Part shown: piece after piece, positions 56,090 through 63,972 of the stretch
Layout: each line of letters starts with the position of its first letter
Numbering within the stretch: the stretch's first letter is position 1
Assembly (NCBI GenBank): GCA_945877815.1
Contig: CAMDWJ010000004.1
Coordinates: 58,275 to 122,274, forward strand
Length of the DNA stretch: 64,000 bases
Direction: 5' to 3'
Origin: Caenispirillum bisanense
Lineage (GTDB): Bacteria > Pseudomonadota > Alphaproteobacteria > Rhodospirillales > UBA2165
Made by a program: the position numbers and the translations under genes
Notes under the pieces: generated by a model
The model's input: only the letters and a program-made list of their open reading frames with translations
Told to the model about the DNA's origin: nothing
The model's database searches: none

Positions 56090-56578
56090 ATGGCCGATCA
56101 AGAGCTGCCGTTTTGGAAGCGCAAGACGCTCACCCAGATGAACCGCGACGAGTGGGAGTCGCTGTGCGACGGCTGTGCCAAATGCTGCCTGCATAAATTC
56201 GAAGATCCCGATACGGGCAAATTCGCCTTCACCAGCGTCGCCTGTCATTTGCTCGATACCGAGACGTGCCGCTGCAGCAATTATCAGGAACGCACCTTCC
56301 ACGTGCCGGATTGCGTCGAACTGTTGCCGACCAATCTGCCGCACCTCGCCTGGATGCCGAAGACCTGCGCCTATTTGTTGATCCATGAAGGCAAGGATCT
56401 GCCGGACTGGCATCCGCTCGTCTCGGGAGATCCGGACAGCGTGCGCAAGGCCGGCATCTCGGCGTATGGACGCATCATTTCGGAGCAGGCGGTCTCGAAT
56501 ATTGAGGATCACATTTGCGATTGGCCGGCCGACACGATCAAAAAAGCAGCCGCACGGGTGAAACGTGGCAACCGCTAA
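56090..56578 (+). CDS. YcgN-family cysteine-cluster protein (UPF0260)
   Basis: 162 residues from ATG 56090. The start LPFWKRKTLTQMNRDEWESL is the family signature. Cysteines are in CDGCAKCCLHK, SVACHLLDTETCRCSNYQ and VPDCVELL plus CAYLL, fitting a metal or iron-sulfur cluster. No biochemical function is established for YcgN. It overlaps the metalloprotease-like gene by 14 bases, so expression is coupled. Confidence 0.9.
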   Translation: MADQELPFWKRKTLTQMNRDEWESLCDGCAKCCLHKFEDPDTGKFAFTSVACHLLDTETCRCSNYQERTFHVPDCVELLPTNLPHLAWMPKTCAYLLIHEGKDLPDWHPLVSGDPDSVRKAGISAYGRIISEQAVSNIEDHICDWPADTIKKAAARVKRGNR

Positions 56579-57278
56579 CCTGAGCATAGAGCGCGAGACG
56601 ATATCGCTTGGCGGTCGCCAAATCCCGCTGCTCGTGCGACGCAACCGATATGCAAGACGCATCGTGCTACGCATCGACATCGAGGCCGGCGGATTGGCCC
56701 TGACACTTCCTGGCCGCACTGCGCTCGCCGAAGGATTGGCCTTGGCGCAAGACCGCGCCGATTGGGTCATTCGGTGTCTCGATAAATTGCCGGCGCGCGT
56801 CACCTTCGAAGATGGCGCGCGAATACCCTTGTTGGGCGTCGAGACTACGATCCGTCATGCGCCGGCAACGAAACTCGGCGTCGTCCACAACGGCGATGAC
56901 TTGATCGTCGCCGGGCGGCGCGAACATCTGCCGCGCCGGGTGACCGACTGGCTCAAGCGCCAGGCCAAACGCGAAGTGACCCTGCGCGCCCATCCGATGG
57001 CGCAGCGGATCGAACAAACCATCGCCGCGATCGCTGTGCGCGACACGCGCTCGCGCTGGGGCAGCTGCACGCCGGATAAGAAATTATCCTTCTGCTGGCG
57101 GCTGATCCTGACACCCGAATGGGTGATGGATTACGTCGTCGCCCACGAAGTGGCACATCTTCGTCATCTCGACCACAGCGCGAAATTCTGGGCCACCGTC
57201 GCTTCGCTCGGCGTGAACCCGCAACAGGCGCGCGCCTGGCTCGACGTACATGCCGAACGTCTTCAGCGGATCGGTTAA
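56565..57278 (+). CDS. YgjP-like zinc metallopeptidase (DUF45)
   Basis: 237 residues from GTG 56565, inside the end of the ycgN-like gene. It has RRNRYARRIVLRIDIE at the start, SRWGSCTPDKKLSFCWRLIL near residue 164 and the zinc motif VVAHEVAHLRHLDHS (HEVAH at 194-198 and a further His). These are DUF45/WLM-type proteases related to SprT, acting in the cytoplasm. E. coli YgjP is linked to nucleotide metabolism control, but the role here is unknown. Confidence 0.9.
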   Translation: MATANLSIERETISLGGRQIPLLVRRNRYARRIVLRIDIEAGGLALTLPGRTALAEGLALAQDRADWVIRCLDKLPARVTFEDGARIPLLGVETTIRHAPATKLGVVHNGDDLIVAGRREHLPRRVTDWLKRQAKREVTLRAHPMAQRIEQTIAAIAVRDTRSRWGSCTPDKKLSFCWRLILTPEWVMDYVVAHEVAHLRHLDHSAKFWATVASLGVNPQQARAWLDVHAERLQRIG

Positions 57279-57290
57279 TTCCCACTGACC

Positions 57291-57311
57291 GTCATGGCCG
57301 GGCCAAGACCC
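57291..57311 (+). repeat. left half of a split REP palindrome
   Basis: GTCATGGCCGGGCCAAGACCC, shared in its last 12 bases with 57579-57590. Joined to the right half without the element between, it would form the hairpin ATGGCCGGG-CCAAGA-CCCGGCCAT, a REP-type palindrome. Confidence 0.6.
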
Positions 57312-57414
57312 ACTGCTGTCCGGTTTAAAATGTTTCGAACCGGAACAAAGCCTTCCTCTGCTTATATTTCTGCATGATTAAACCGGCTGAGACTCGAACT
57401 CCAAAAATAGGTTC

Positions 57415-57445
57415 GTCATGGCCGTACCTGTTACGGCCATCCACG
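57415..57445 (+). repeat. REP palindrome 1 inside the MITE-like element
   Basis: ATGGCCGTA (57418-57426), loop CCTGT, TACGGCCAT (57432-57440): a perfect 9-bp hairpin flanked by CGTC and CCACG, the common alphaproteobacterial REP layout. Confidence 0.65.
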
Positions 57446-57521
57446 AATCGGCCATCGGATCATGCTGGGCAAAACTGGGTATCCGCGCTCCAACGGTCTT
57501 TTCGCGCTATTGCGCTTTCCG

Positions 57522-57555
57522 CCGTGGATGCCCGTAACAAGTACGGGCAAGACGG
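57522..57555 (-). repeat. REP palindrome 2, inverse orientation
   Basis: TGCCCGTA (57529-57536), loop ACAAG, TACGGGCA (57542-57549). Read on the minus strand it matches REP 1 with few changes, including the CATCCACGG flank, so the two form an inverted pair. Confidence 0.65.
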
Positions 57556-57578
57556 CTTAATTTAAACCGGACAGTCGT

Positions 57579-57598
57579 GGGCCAAGACCCGGCCATCC
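57579..57598 (+). repeat. right half of the split REP palindrome
   Basis: GGGCCAAGACCCGGCCATCC; the first 12 bases repeat 57300-57311 and the remainder completes the palindrome of the left half. Confidence 0.6.
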
Positions 57599-57728
57599 AT
57601 CTTTTCATCGACACGCCGTAAAGCTGGATACGCGGCCAAAAAAACGTAAAGTTGGCCCGCGTATGACGTTCGCAGGGACGCGCAAGGATCGGATAGATCG
57701 CTTGTCCCGTTCGGCTAGACTACCGGTT

Positions 57729-58583
57729 ATGGATATGACCCTGAATGACGGCCCTTCGAACGAATTGATCCGCGCGGCCCTTGCGCTGATTGACGAGGCC
57801 GACGAGACGCAGCCGACGCTGAACGAGCTTGGCGAGCGTCTCGGCGTATCGCCGTTCCATCTGCAACGCACCTTCAAGAAAGCGCTCGGCATCAGCCCCC
57901 GCGAATATGCCGAAGCCACGCGGCTCGACCGTTTCAAGATGGCGGTGCGCGCCGGCGGCACGGTCGCGGGTGCGCTGTACGAAGCAGGCTATGGCTCGTC
58001 GTCCCGGCTTTACGAAAGTGCGGCGCGGCGCCTCGGCATGACCCCGGCCAGCTACGGCAAGGGTGGCAAGGGTGCGCGGATCGCCTATGCGATCGTGCCC
58101 TGCGAACTGGGCTTGTTGCTGGTCGCCGCGACGACGACCGGCGTCTGCCGCATTGCCTTCGGCGACGACGACGCAGCCTTGTCCCAATTGTTAAGCGAAG
58201 AGTTCTCGCGCGCCGAGATCGAACGCGACAGCGAGGACATCGAGGATTTCGCCACCGCCATCGCCGATCTTGTCGATAACGCCGATACCCGCCTCACGCG
58301 TTTGCCGCTCGACGTGCAGGCTTCGGCGTTCCAGGCGCAGGTTTGGCAGCATCTGCGCACCATCCCGAGCGGCGAGACACGCAGCTACGGCGAGATTGCC
58401 AAAGCCCTCGGCCAGCCCAACGCGTCGCGCGCCGTGGCCAGGGCCTGCGCGACCAACTCGGTCGCGGTCGCGGTTCCCTGCCATCGCGTCATCGGCAGCG
58501 ATGGGAGTTTGCGCGGCTATCGTTGGGGATTGGCGCGCAAGAAACGCCTGCTGGCCCGCGAAGGCGCACTCAAGACCCGCTGA
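57729..58583 (+). CDS. Ada-like AraC regulator fused to methylated-DNA methyltransferase
   Basis: 284 residues from ATG 57729; the frame is also open from ATG 57663. Residues about 15-100 are an AraC-type helix-turn-helix (LNELGERLGVSPFHLQRTFK and GYGSSSRLYESA). The rest is an O6-methylguanine-DNA methyltransferase with the active cysteine in VAVPCHRVIGSDG and YGEIAKALGQPNASRAV. The N-terminal zinc domain that senses methylphosphotriesters in E. coli Ada is missing, so induction by that route is not expected. It repairs alkylated guanine and may regulate genes. Confidence 0.9.
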   Translation: MDMTLNDGPSNELIRAALALIDEADETQPTLNELGERLGVSPFHLQRTFKKALGISPREYAEATRLDRFKMAVRAGGTVAGALYEAGYGSSSRLYESAARRLGMTPASYGKGGKGARIAYAIVPCELGLLLVAATTTGVCRIAFGDDDAALSQLLSEEFSRAEIERDSEDIEDFATAIADLVDNADTRLTRLPLDVQASAFQAQVWQHLRTIPSGETRSYGEIAKALGQPNASRAVARACATNSVAVAVPCHRVIGSDGSLRGYRWGLARKKRLLAREGALKTR

Positions 58584-59106
58584 GCTTTATAGCGAGATAC
58601 GGCGCATCGCCGCGTTTCGAGGCGGCAGCCCAGCGGCGGTTGTGTTCCTCGACCGAAATTTCCTCGATCACCGCTGCCAGGCCCCAGACATGACCGAACG
58701 GATCTTGGACAATGCAGAATCGGTCACCCCAAAACGAATTCTGCGCCGGCGCTTGTTCGCGCGCCCCGGCTACGCACGCCCGGGCCACCGCGACATCGAC
58801 ATCCGCGACATAGAGCGTCAGCACCGAACTAAAACCGTTCAACATTTCCGGCGATTTGGCGCCGAACCTGTCCAGACTCTTTGCGGTGCGGGGATTGGCG
58901 GTCGAAACCAAAACGACCGCCGCGCCGATTTTGAGATGCACCTGTTTGACGGGGCTCGTGCCCTCAGGCGCGCGCGGCACGACATAGCGCGCGATTTCCT
59001 CGGCACCGAAGGCACGGGCATAAAATTCTGCCGCGACCAATGCATCCGGAACGGTAATGGTAACGACGAGTTCCCCGGCAAAATTCGACAGACCGTTTAT
59101 AGCCAT
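58570..59106 (-). CDS. VOC/glyoxalase-fold protein (PhnB-like)
   Basis: 178 residues from ATG 59106 with GGAG six bases upstream. It shows the double beta-alpha-beta3 pattern: VTITVPDALVAAEFYARAFG, VHLKIGAAVVLVST, TLYVADVDVAVARACVAGA and FWGDRFCIVQDPFGHVWGL. The end WAAASKRGDAP is common in PhnB-like members. The fold binds metal or small molecules, as in glyoxalase and resistance proteins; the substrate is unknown. It converges with the Ada gene with a 14-base overlap. Confidence 0.85.
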   Translation of the reverse strand: MAINGLSNFAGELVVTITVPDALVAAEFYARAFGAEEIARYVVPRAPEGTSPVKQVHLKIGAAVVLVSTANPRTAKSLDRFGAKSPEMLNGFSSVLTLYVADVDVAVARACVAGAREQAPAQNSFWGDRFCIVQDPFGHVWGLAAVIEEISVEEHNRRWAAASKRGDAPYLAIKLSGS

Positions 59107-59129
59107 TTGAGTCTCCATTTGCGGCACTA

Positions 59130-59603
59130 TCACAGTCGCGGATCGCGCGCGCGGTGCAGACGGTCGGCCGCGCATTGCGCGAAGCGTAAAATTTGGGCGC
59201 GTCGCCGTGTCGCATTCATTTTTTGCTCGCATATTTCACGATAAATCACAGCGTTATAGGCGTCGGCGATGATGATGCCGCAAGACGGCGGCAAGAGCTG
59301 AACCGGAAATCCATTCGCAACGGCGAAGTAAAGTTTGTCGGTGAAGCCCCGGTAATCAGGCCATTTTTCGTCCGCACGTAAATCAGGAACTGGGGATTTT
59401 ACCTCTACCACGATGAAATTGCCGCCTTTATTGACCCCAATGACATCGACACGCCGATTCGACGACAGGCGAAATTCGGTCAAAACACTGAAGCCGAGAT
59501 CGATCAGATGGCGGCAAACGCCGCGGCAAATATCGCCGGCCGGGAGAGGGCCTGGGGTCGGCGAAATCGAACCTAGGCCATGATCGTTCATGATTTGTTT
59601 CAT
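59130..59603 (-). CDS. mmcB: MmcB-family DNA repair protein
   Basis: 157 residues from ATG 59603; ATG 59591 is an alternative. Residues about 25-100 form a PD-(D/E)XK nuclease-like core: RRVDVIGVNKGGNFIVVEVK gives the D...E-x-K pattern, followed by SPVPDLRADEKWPDYRGFTD and KLYFAVA. MmcB is a conserved alphaproteobacterial protein that in Caulobacter belongs to the SOS response to mitomycin-type damage. It is divergent from lolA. Confidence 0.87.
   Translation of the reverse strand: MKQIMNDHGLGSISPTPGPLPAGDICRGVCRHLIDLGFSVLTEFRLSSNRRVDVIGVNKGGNFIVVEVKSPVPDLRADEKWPDYRGFTDKLYFAVANGFPVQLLPPSCGIIIADAYNAVIYREICEQKMNATRRRAQILRFAQCAADRLHRARDPRL
59586..59600 (+). promoter_or_regulatory. LexA-box-like GTTC-N7-GTTT at mmcB start
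   Basis: GTTC (59586-59589), seven bases, GTTT (59597-59600): one base from the alphaproteobacterial LexA box GTTC-N7-GTTC. It overlaps the first codons of mmcB if ATG 59603 is used and the start region if ATG 59591 is used. Function is inferred from the known SOS control of mmcB elsewhere. Confidence 0.3.
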
Positions 59604-59682
59604 GATGCCGATCTATAATGGTGCCGAATATGATTCGGCAAGCCCACTTGCGCATCCGCGGCAATATGCCGAAATTGTGAGA

Positions 59683-60336
59683 ATGAAAATTCCCCGCAGG
59701 CCGGCGCTCATGGCCATCTTCGCAGCCGTGGCGTTGGTCGTCGGGGGCTTTGCCGCGCCCTCCGTCTATGCCCAAAAGGTTAAACCGGCGACGCTCGATG
59801 ACGCGGCGAAAGCCGATATCGGGCGAATCGAAGCCTATCTCAACGGCATCAAGACCGCGCGCACGCGATTCCTGCAGATCAGCCAGGCTGGCGAAGCCGT
59901 CGGCGGTGTACTCACGCTCTCGCGTCCCGGCCGCTTTCGATTCGAATACGACCCGCCGACCCCGATCATGCTGGTCGCGACTGGCACGTTTCTGGTCTAT
60001 GTCGATCGATCGCTCGACCAGACGACGCACGTCTTCCTGCGCAATACGCCGATTGGAATTTTGGTCGCGGAGAACGTCAAACTGGCAGGCGACGTCACCA
60101 TCACGCAGTTCAGCCGAGGACCCGGTGTGGTGCGCGTAACTTTGGTGAAAACCACGGAGCCCGAGGAGGGATCGATCACTTTGGTTTTCGCCGACGCGCC
60201 GATGGCCTTGCGCCAATGGGTCGTCATCGATGCGCAGGGGGCACGCACCAATGTGACCCTCGATGCGCTCGAATTTGGCGTTCCGGTCAACGACGAGATG
60301 TTCCGCTACGAAAAAAAGGAAGTCGATCGGAACTGA
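59683..60336 (+). CDS. lolA: LolA outer-membrane lipoprotein carrier
   Basis: 217 residues from ATG 59683 after GTGAGA. A signal peptide covers residues 1-30 (MKIPRRPALMAIFAAVALVV, cleavage after VYAQ or nearby). The mature part has IEAYLNGIKTARTRFLQIS, GVLTLSRPGRFRFEYDPPTP and FLVYVDRSLDQTTHVFL, then ITLVFADAPMALRQWVVIDA. LolA carries lipoproteins across the periplasm from LolCDE. The length and order fit the family. The next gene downstream is on the other strand; an intrinsic terminator follows at about 175 bases. Confidence 0.88.
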   Translation: MKIPRRPALMAIFAAVALVVGGFAAPSVYAQKVKPATLDDAAKADIGRIEAYLNGIKTARTRFLQISQAGEAVGGVLTLSRPGRFRFEYDPPTPIMLVATGTFLVYVDRSLDQTTHVFLRNTPIGILVAENVKLAGDVTITQFSRGPGVVRVTLVKTTEPEEGSITLVFADAPMALRQWVVIDAQGARTNVTLDALEFGVPVNDEMFRYEKKEVDRN

Positions 60337-60509
60337 TCCGGTTAACACCTGTGGTCATTTCGTGGCATGGCTGGTTTGCTATTTTTGCAGGTTGCGAGCC
60401 GCCATCGACGCCCCCATATACAAATTCACGGAAGGGCCGTGTTCGCAAAAAACATTGGCCGCGCGGGAACGCTCCCCCGGTTGACCCGCGCATCACTCCC
60501 GACGTACGA

Positions 60510-60541
60510 AGCGCCCGGCTCCCCCCAGCCGGGCGCTTTTT
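60510..60541 (+). terminator. intrinsic terminator downstream of lolA
   Basis: AGCGCCCGGCT, loop of six bases, AGCCGGGCGCT followed by TTTT(T): an 11-bp GC-rich stem with a T-run on the plus strand. The 170 bases from lolA to here also contain a GCGCGGG/CCCGCGC hairpin (60461-60491) and no supported gene; this could be a 3' UTR or a small RNA ending at the terminator. Confidence 0.8.
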
Positions 60542-60621
60542 CGTCAATCCAAAAGACGACGGGCTGCCCTTGCGGAACGGTCCGTGAATACAAAAACGAA
60601 TTCGGCCGAGGCCGATTCCGC

Positions 60622-60867
60622 CTACAAAACCTGCGCAGTGCGACGTCGAGAAAGCAGCCATAAAACAATGCCAACCGCGATCAGGCCGACAAGCCCGCTT
60701 TCGCCAAGGGATTTTATGAGCGTCAGCAAATTCGCCACGACATTGCTGACGAACGGAAGCTTTGAGCCGAACAAAATGCCCGCAACAACCACGAGCGCGA
60801 TGGGCAATAACCCCATTTCCGTAATTTGCACGAGAAAACGTTTCACACCGTCATAGATACCAGGCAT
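60622..60867 (-). CDS. small two-helix membrane protein, unknown function
   Basis: 81 residues from ATG 60867 with AGGA close before it. Two hydrophobic segments are visible, GLLPIALVVVAGILFG and SGLVGLIAVGIVLWLL, followed by basic SRRRTAQ. The size and layout recall holin- or stress-type small membrane proteins but no family was recognised. An intrinsic terminator 33 to 56 bases upstream of its ATG on the same strand may act as an attenuator. The terminator of lolA faces it from the left. Confidence 0.6.
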   Translation of the reverse strand: MPGIYDGVKRFLVQITEMGLLPIALVVVAGILFGSKLPFVSNVVANLLTLIKSLGESGLVGLIAVGIVLWLLSRRRTAQVL

Positions 60868-60899
60868 GTCCTGATTCTTCGAAGGTTTGAACGCCTCAC

Positions 60900-60923
60900 A
60901 AAAAAACCTACATTTCTGTAGGT
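60900..60923 (-). terminator. intrinsic terminator in the leader of the 81-residue gene
   Basis: On the minus strand ACCTACA, loop GAAA, TGTAGGT is followed by T6 to T7: a 7-bp stem with a GNRA-type tetraloop and a strong T-run. It lies between the xthA promoter region and the small membrane gene. It may end a short RNA or attenuate that gene. Confidence 0.65.
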
Positions 60924-61096
60924 CATGACGATGACACCGCCACATATAGTAAGGATTGCGATAAATCCTGATTACTTGCCGGGATTATGCAGTTAACCTA
61001 TTGATATGGCGTTATTTTTCGACGCGATACAGTCCATCCCACACGCGTAGCTCCGTTCCCCGCGACGGTTCCGCGCAGGCCCGAGGCGAACCGACC

Positions 61097-61888
61097 ATGA
61101 AAATCGTCACCTGGAACATCAACAGCGTCCGCCTCCGCCTGAGCAATCTCGGACGGCTCGTCGAGGAGTTGGATCCCGACGTGATTTGCCTGCAGGAAAC
61201 CAAGGCGCACGACGATGTCTTTCCGGGGGCCGGTATCGCGGCGCTCGGCTATCCGCATCAGGTGATCGCGGGCATGAAAAGCTACAACGGCGTCGCGATC
61301 CTGTCGCGCCTACCGCTGTCCAATCCGCAGACCCAGTCGTGGTGCGGCAAGGAAGATTGCCGCCATATCTTTGCGACCCTGCCGAACGGGACCGAAGTGC
61401 ATTCGGTCTATATCCCGGCGGGCGGCGATATCCCCGATCCCGCCGCCAATCCGAAATTCGCCCATAAGCTCCAGTTCCTCGACGACATCACCGCGTGGAG
61501 CCACGCCCGCCAGGGCGACGTCACGAAACGAATCCTTGTCGGCGATCTCAATATCGCTCCATTGGAAACCGATGTCTGGTCGCACAAACAACTATTGAAA
61601 GTCGTTTCGCACACGCCCATTGAAGTTGAAAAATTGTCAAAATTCCAGGCGTCCGGGCCTTGGATAGACGCCGTGCGCGAGATCATTCCGCCTGAAGAAC
61701 GTCTATATTCTTGGTGGAGTTACCGCTCGTCCGACTGGCAGGCGGCCGACAAAGGTCGTCGGCTCGATCATATCTGGATCAGCGAAACACTGCGACCGCA
61801 CCTCACGGATGCCCGAATCTATCGCGACGTGCGCGGCTGGGATCTCGCATCGGATCATGTGCCCGTAAGCATCACCTTGGCGGATTGA
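61097..61888 (+). CDS. xthA: exodeoxyribonuclease III
   Basis: 263 residues from ATG 61097, the conserved start MKIVTWNINSVRLRL. Catalytic segments are VICLQETKAHDD (Glu), YNGVAILSR, VGDLNIAPLETDVW (Asp, Asn), RLDHIWIS and SDHVPVSITL (Asp, His). It is a Mg-dependent AP endonuclease and 3'-5' exonuclease for base excision repair. The length is typical. It converges with the OmpR-type regulator, 22 bases apart. Confidence 0.94.
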   Translation: MKIVTWNINSVRLRLSNLGRLVEELDPDVICLQETKAHDDVFPGAGIAALGYPHQVIAGMKSYNGVAILSRLPLSNPQTQSWCGKEDCRHIFATLPNGTEVHSVYIPAGGDIPDPAANPKFAHKLQFLDDITAWSHARQGDVTKRILVGDLNIAPLETDVWSHKQLLKVVSHTPIEVEKLSKFQASGPWIDAVREIIPPEERLYSWWSYRSSDWQAADKGRRLDHIWISETLRPHLTDARIYRDVRGWDLASDHVPVSITLAD

Positions 61889-61910
61889 TCCCTTCGTCCG
61901 AATACGCCGG

Positions 61911-62600
61911 TTACGGAATCAGCCGGTAGCCGTTGGGCTCGGTCACCAGGAATTGAGCGTTTGAGGGATCGCGTTCGATTTTTTGGCGCAGACGATAAAC
62001 ATGGGTTTCGAGCGTGTGCGTGGTCACGCCGGCATTGTAGCCCCAAACCTCGCCCAGCAGCACATCGCGTCCGACGACGCGTTCGCCCGCCAGATAGAGA
62101 TATTTGATGATCGCGGTTTCCTTGTCGGTCAGGCGGACTTTCTTGTTGGTCTCCTTATCGAGCAACAATTTGGCGGCCGGGCGGAAACTATATGGCCCGA
62201 TCCCGAATTCCGCATATTCGCTTTGTTCGTGCTCGCGCAAATGCGCCCGCATACGGGCTAACAAGACGCCGATGCGAAAGGGTTTGGTCACGTAATCGTT
62301 GGCGCCGGCCTCGAGCCCGAGGATGGTATCGGCTTCGGTATTGGCGCCAGTCAGCATCAAAATGGGCGATTTGACGCCGCCTTGACGCATCGCGCGGCAG
62401 ACCTCGCGGCCATCCATGTCTGGCAGGCCGCCATCGAGCAGGATGATATCGAAATAATTGCCGGCGGTCCGTTCGATCCCGGCAGCGCCCGTATCGGCAC
62501 CCTCGGTTTCGAATTCATCGTGAATCCGCAATTGTTCGGCAAGCATATCGCGCAAATCGGGATCGTCATCGACGATCAATACTTTTCGTTTGGGCGTCAT
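61911..62600 (-). CDS. OmpR/PhoB-type response regulator
   Basis: 229 residues from ATG 62600. The receiver has DDD at 11-13, phosphoacceptor Asp56 (IILLDGGLPDMDG), Thr in MLTGA and Lys106. The winged-helix output domain (about 135-229) has VRLTDKETAIIKYLYLAGER, VVGRDVLLGEVWGYN and THTLETHVYRLRQKIE. No histidine kinase gene is adjacent, so the partner lies elsewhere. Targets are unknown. Confidence 0.92.
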   Translation of the reverse strand: MTPKRKVLIVDDDPDLRDMLAEQLRIHDEFETEGADTGAAGIERTAGNYFDIILLDGGLPDMDGREVCRAMRQGGVKSPILMLTGANTEADTILGLEAGANDYVTKPFRIGVLLARMRAHLREHEQSEYAEFGIGPYSFRPAAKLLLDKETNKKVRLTDKETAIIKYLYLAGERVVGRDVLLGEVWGYNAGVTTHTLETHVYRLRQKIERDPSNAQFLVTEPNGYRLIP

Positions 62601-62751
62601 GAGGGAGCGTTATCCTTGTTTCTGTAGCTTTCCCCAGATCGCTGCCCCGATAGAAATCCCCAGGACCATCATAGGTTGGTGTCCGCAAAACTGGCAACCG
62701 GGAAGAGCGTGCATATGGGCCTCGGCAAATCCTGCCGCTACACCACGGCAG

Positions 62752-62796
62752 CCGGGGCGGGGGATGAGAAAATTGGCCGATTCCCGCCCGCCCCGG
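62752..62796 (+). repeat. 10-bp stem hairpin upstream of the Ala-rich gene
   Basis: CCGGGGCGGG (62752-62761) pairs perfectly with CCCGCCCCGG (62787-62796) around a 25-base loop, 64 bases before the next start. No T-run follows. The other parts of the 62601-62859 gap show no gene; the hairpin may affect the leader of the gene downstream. Confidence 0.4.
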
Positions 62797-62859
62797 ATTG
62801 GCATCGGACTTGCGTAGTAAGGGCATACGTCGCCACAAAAAAACAACGGGAAGACGGAA

Positions 62860-63972
62860 ATGATTGAGCCGATCGCCGGCATGGAGCCGGGGTTGCCGAT
62901 TTATGTCACGCCGCCTGAGGTCCCGGTCGCGGAGCCTTCTAGCGAGGCCGACACCAACGGCCGCAAGGAATTCAAACTGTTCGGCGAGAAGGGCTTTTCC
63001 TTTCTTGACCTGCTCGACGTCATCAATCCGCTGCAACATATCCCGATCATTTCGACCATCTATCGCAAGATCACCGGCGACGAATTGTCGCCCGGTGCGC
63101 GCATCGCCGGGGCCACCCTATTCGGCGGACCGATCGGTGCGGCAATCGCGATGATGGACACCGCCATCGAACATCGCACCGGCCACGACATGGGCGGCAA
63201 CGTCATGGTGGCACTCATCGGCGACGACAATCCCGTGCCGGCCGGCGGTGCCACGGCCGTTGCCGCAGCGGAATCTCCCACCCTTGGTTTTGCCAGGGGT
63301 TTTGCCGGCGCGAGCGGCGGTGCGGCATCGGGTGCATATGTGGCCGCGACCTTGCCGGATCTTGGCGCGCTGAATGGGTTTGCCACCGCTTCGGGCACAG
63401 CCGGTGCAAGGTTACCCGATCCGATCAAGCTCGAGCCGCGCTTTGCAGTCGCGCCGTGGCAGCCGCCGGCGGCCGAACAGGCCGAAGCTGCGGCCGCTAT
63501 CGTGGCGCAGGCGAACGACCACGCGATGGCGTCGCAAATCCGTTCCAAGCCCGCGCAGACGCGCGTCTCGCAGGCGACCGTCGAAGCAGCGATGCTGCAG
63601 GTCGAAGCGATGCGCAATACGCAGAACACATTGGCGGCGTCCGAGACCAAAGACGATGCCGGGGCATCGGCATCGGCCGCCGAACCGCAAGGTGCCTGGC
63701 GGCGCGTGAAGCCGCCGGCCTCGGATATCCCCAAGGGGGCCGGCGCGGGCCTGTCGCGCAATGCGACGCGCGCCTATGCCAAGAGCATGGCGACCGCCGC
63801 GCCGATTCCAGCACCCGCGAACGCGAATATTTCGCCGGATACGTCGAAAGCGGCCGCCGCCGCACAAAACGATTGGATCATCCAGTCGATGGCGACGGCG
63901 ATGGCGAAATACGAATCCGGGCATCGTCTCCAATCGGGGAACGTTCAGCCAATGCAGGCCGTCAGCCGCTAG
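62860..63972 (+). CDS. Ala-rich protein of unknown function
   Basis: 370 residues from ATG 62860. Residues about 40-110 look conserved: FLDLLDVINPLQHIPIISTI, YRKITGDELSPGARIAGATL and FGGPIGAAIAMMD, which contains an amphipathic or membrane-active helix. After residue 125 the sequence is low-complexity, rich in Ala, Pro, Gly and Ser. The C-terminal 45 residues (NDWIIQSMATAMAKYESGHR) look ordered again. I do not recognise a function; a membrane-associated or scaffold role is only a guess. Confidence 0.7.
   Translation: MIEPIAGMEPGLPIYVTPPEVPVAEPSSEADTNGRKEFKLFGEKGFSFLDLLDVINPLQHIPIISTIYRKITGDELSPGARIAGATLFGGPIGAAIAMMDTAIEHRTGHDMGGNVMVALIGDDNPVPAGGATAVAAAESPTLGFARGFAGASGGAASGAYVAATLPDLGALNGFATASGTAGARLPDPIKLEPRFAVAPWQPPAAEQAEAAAAIVAQANDHAMASQIRSKPAQTRVSQATVEAAMLQVEAMRNTQNTLAASETKDDAGASASAAEPQGAWRRVKPPASDIPKGAGAGLSRNATRAYAKSMATAAPIPAPANANISPDTSKAAAAAQNDWIIQSMATAMAKYESGHRLQSGNVQPMQAVSR

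Larger units (their letters stand above)
57312..57578. mobile_element. MITE-like 267-bp element inserted in a REP palindrome
   Basis: Its ends are inverted repeats of 18 bp with two mismatches, ACTGCTGTCCGGTTTAAA at left and the inverse of ACGACTGTCCGGTTTAAA at right; the inner 14 bp are perfect. It is flanked directly by 12-bp direct repeats GGGCCAAGACCC (57300-57311 and 57579-57590), as a target duplication would be. It encodes no transposase. Inside are two REP palindromes in opposite orientation and a third copy of TTAAACCGG (57378-57386). It fills most of the 450 bases between the YgjP-like and Ada-like genes. Confidence 0.6.
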
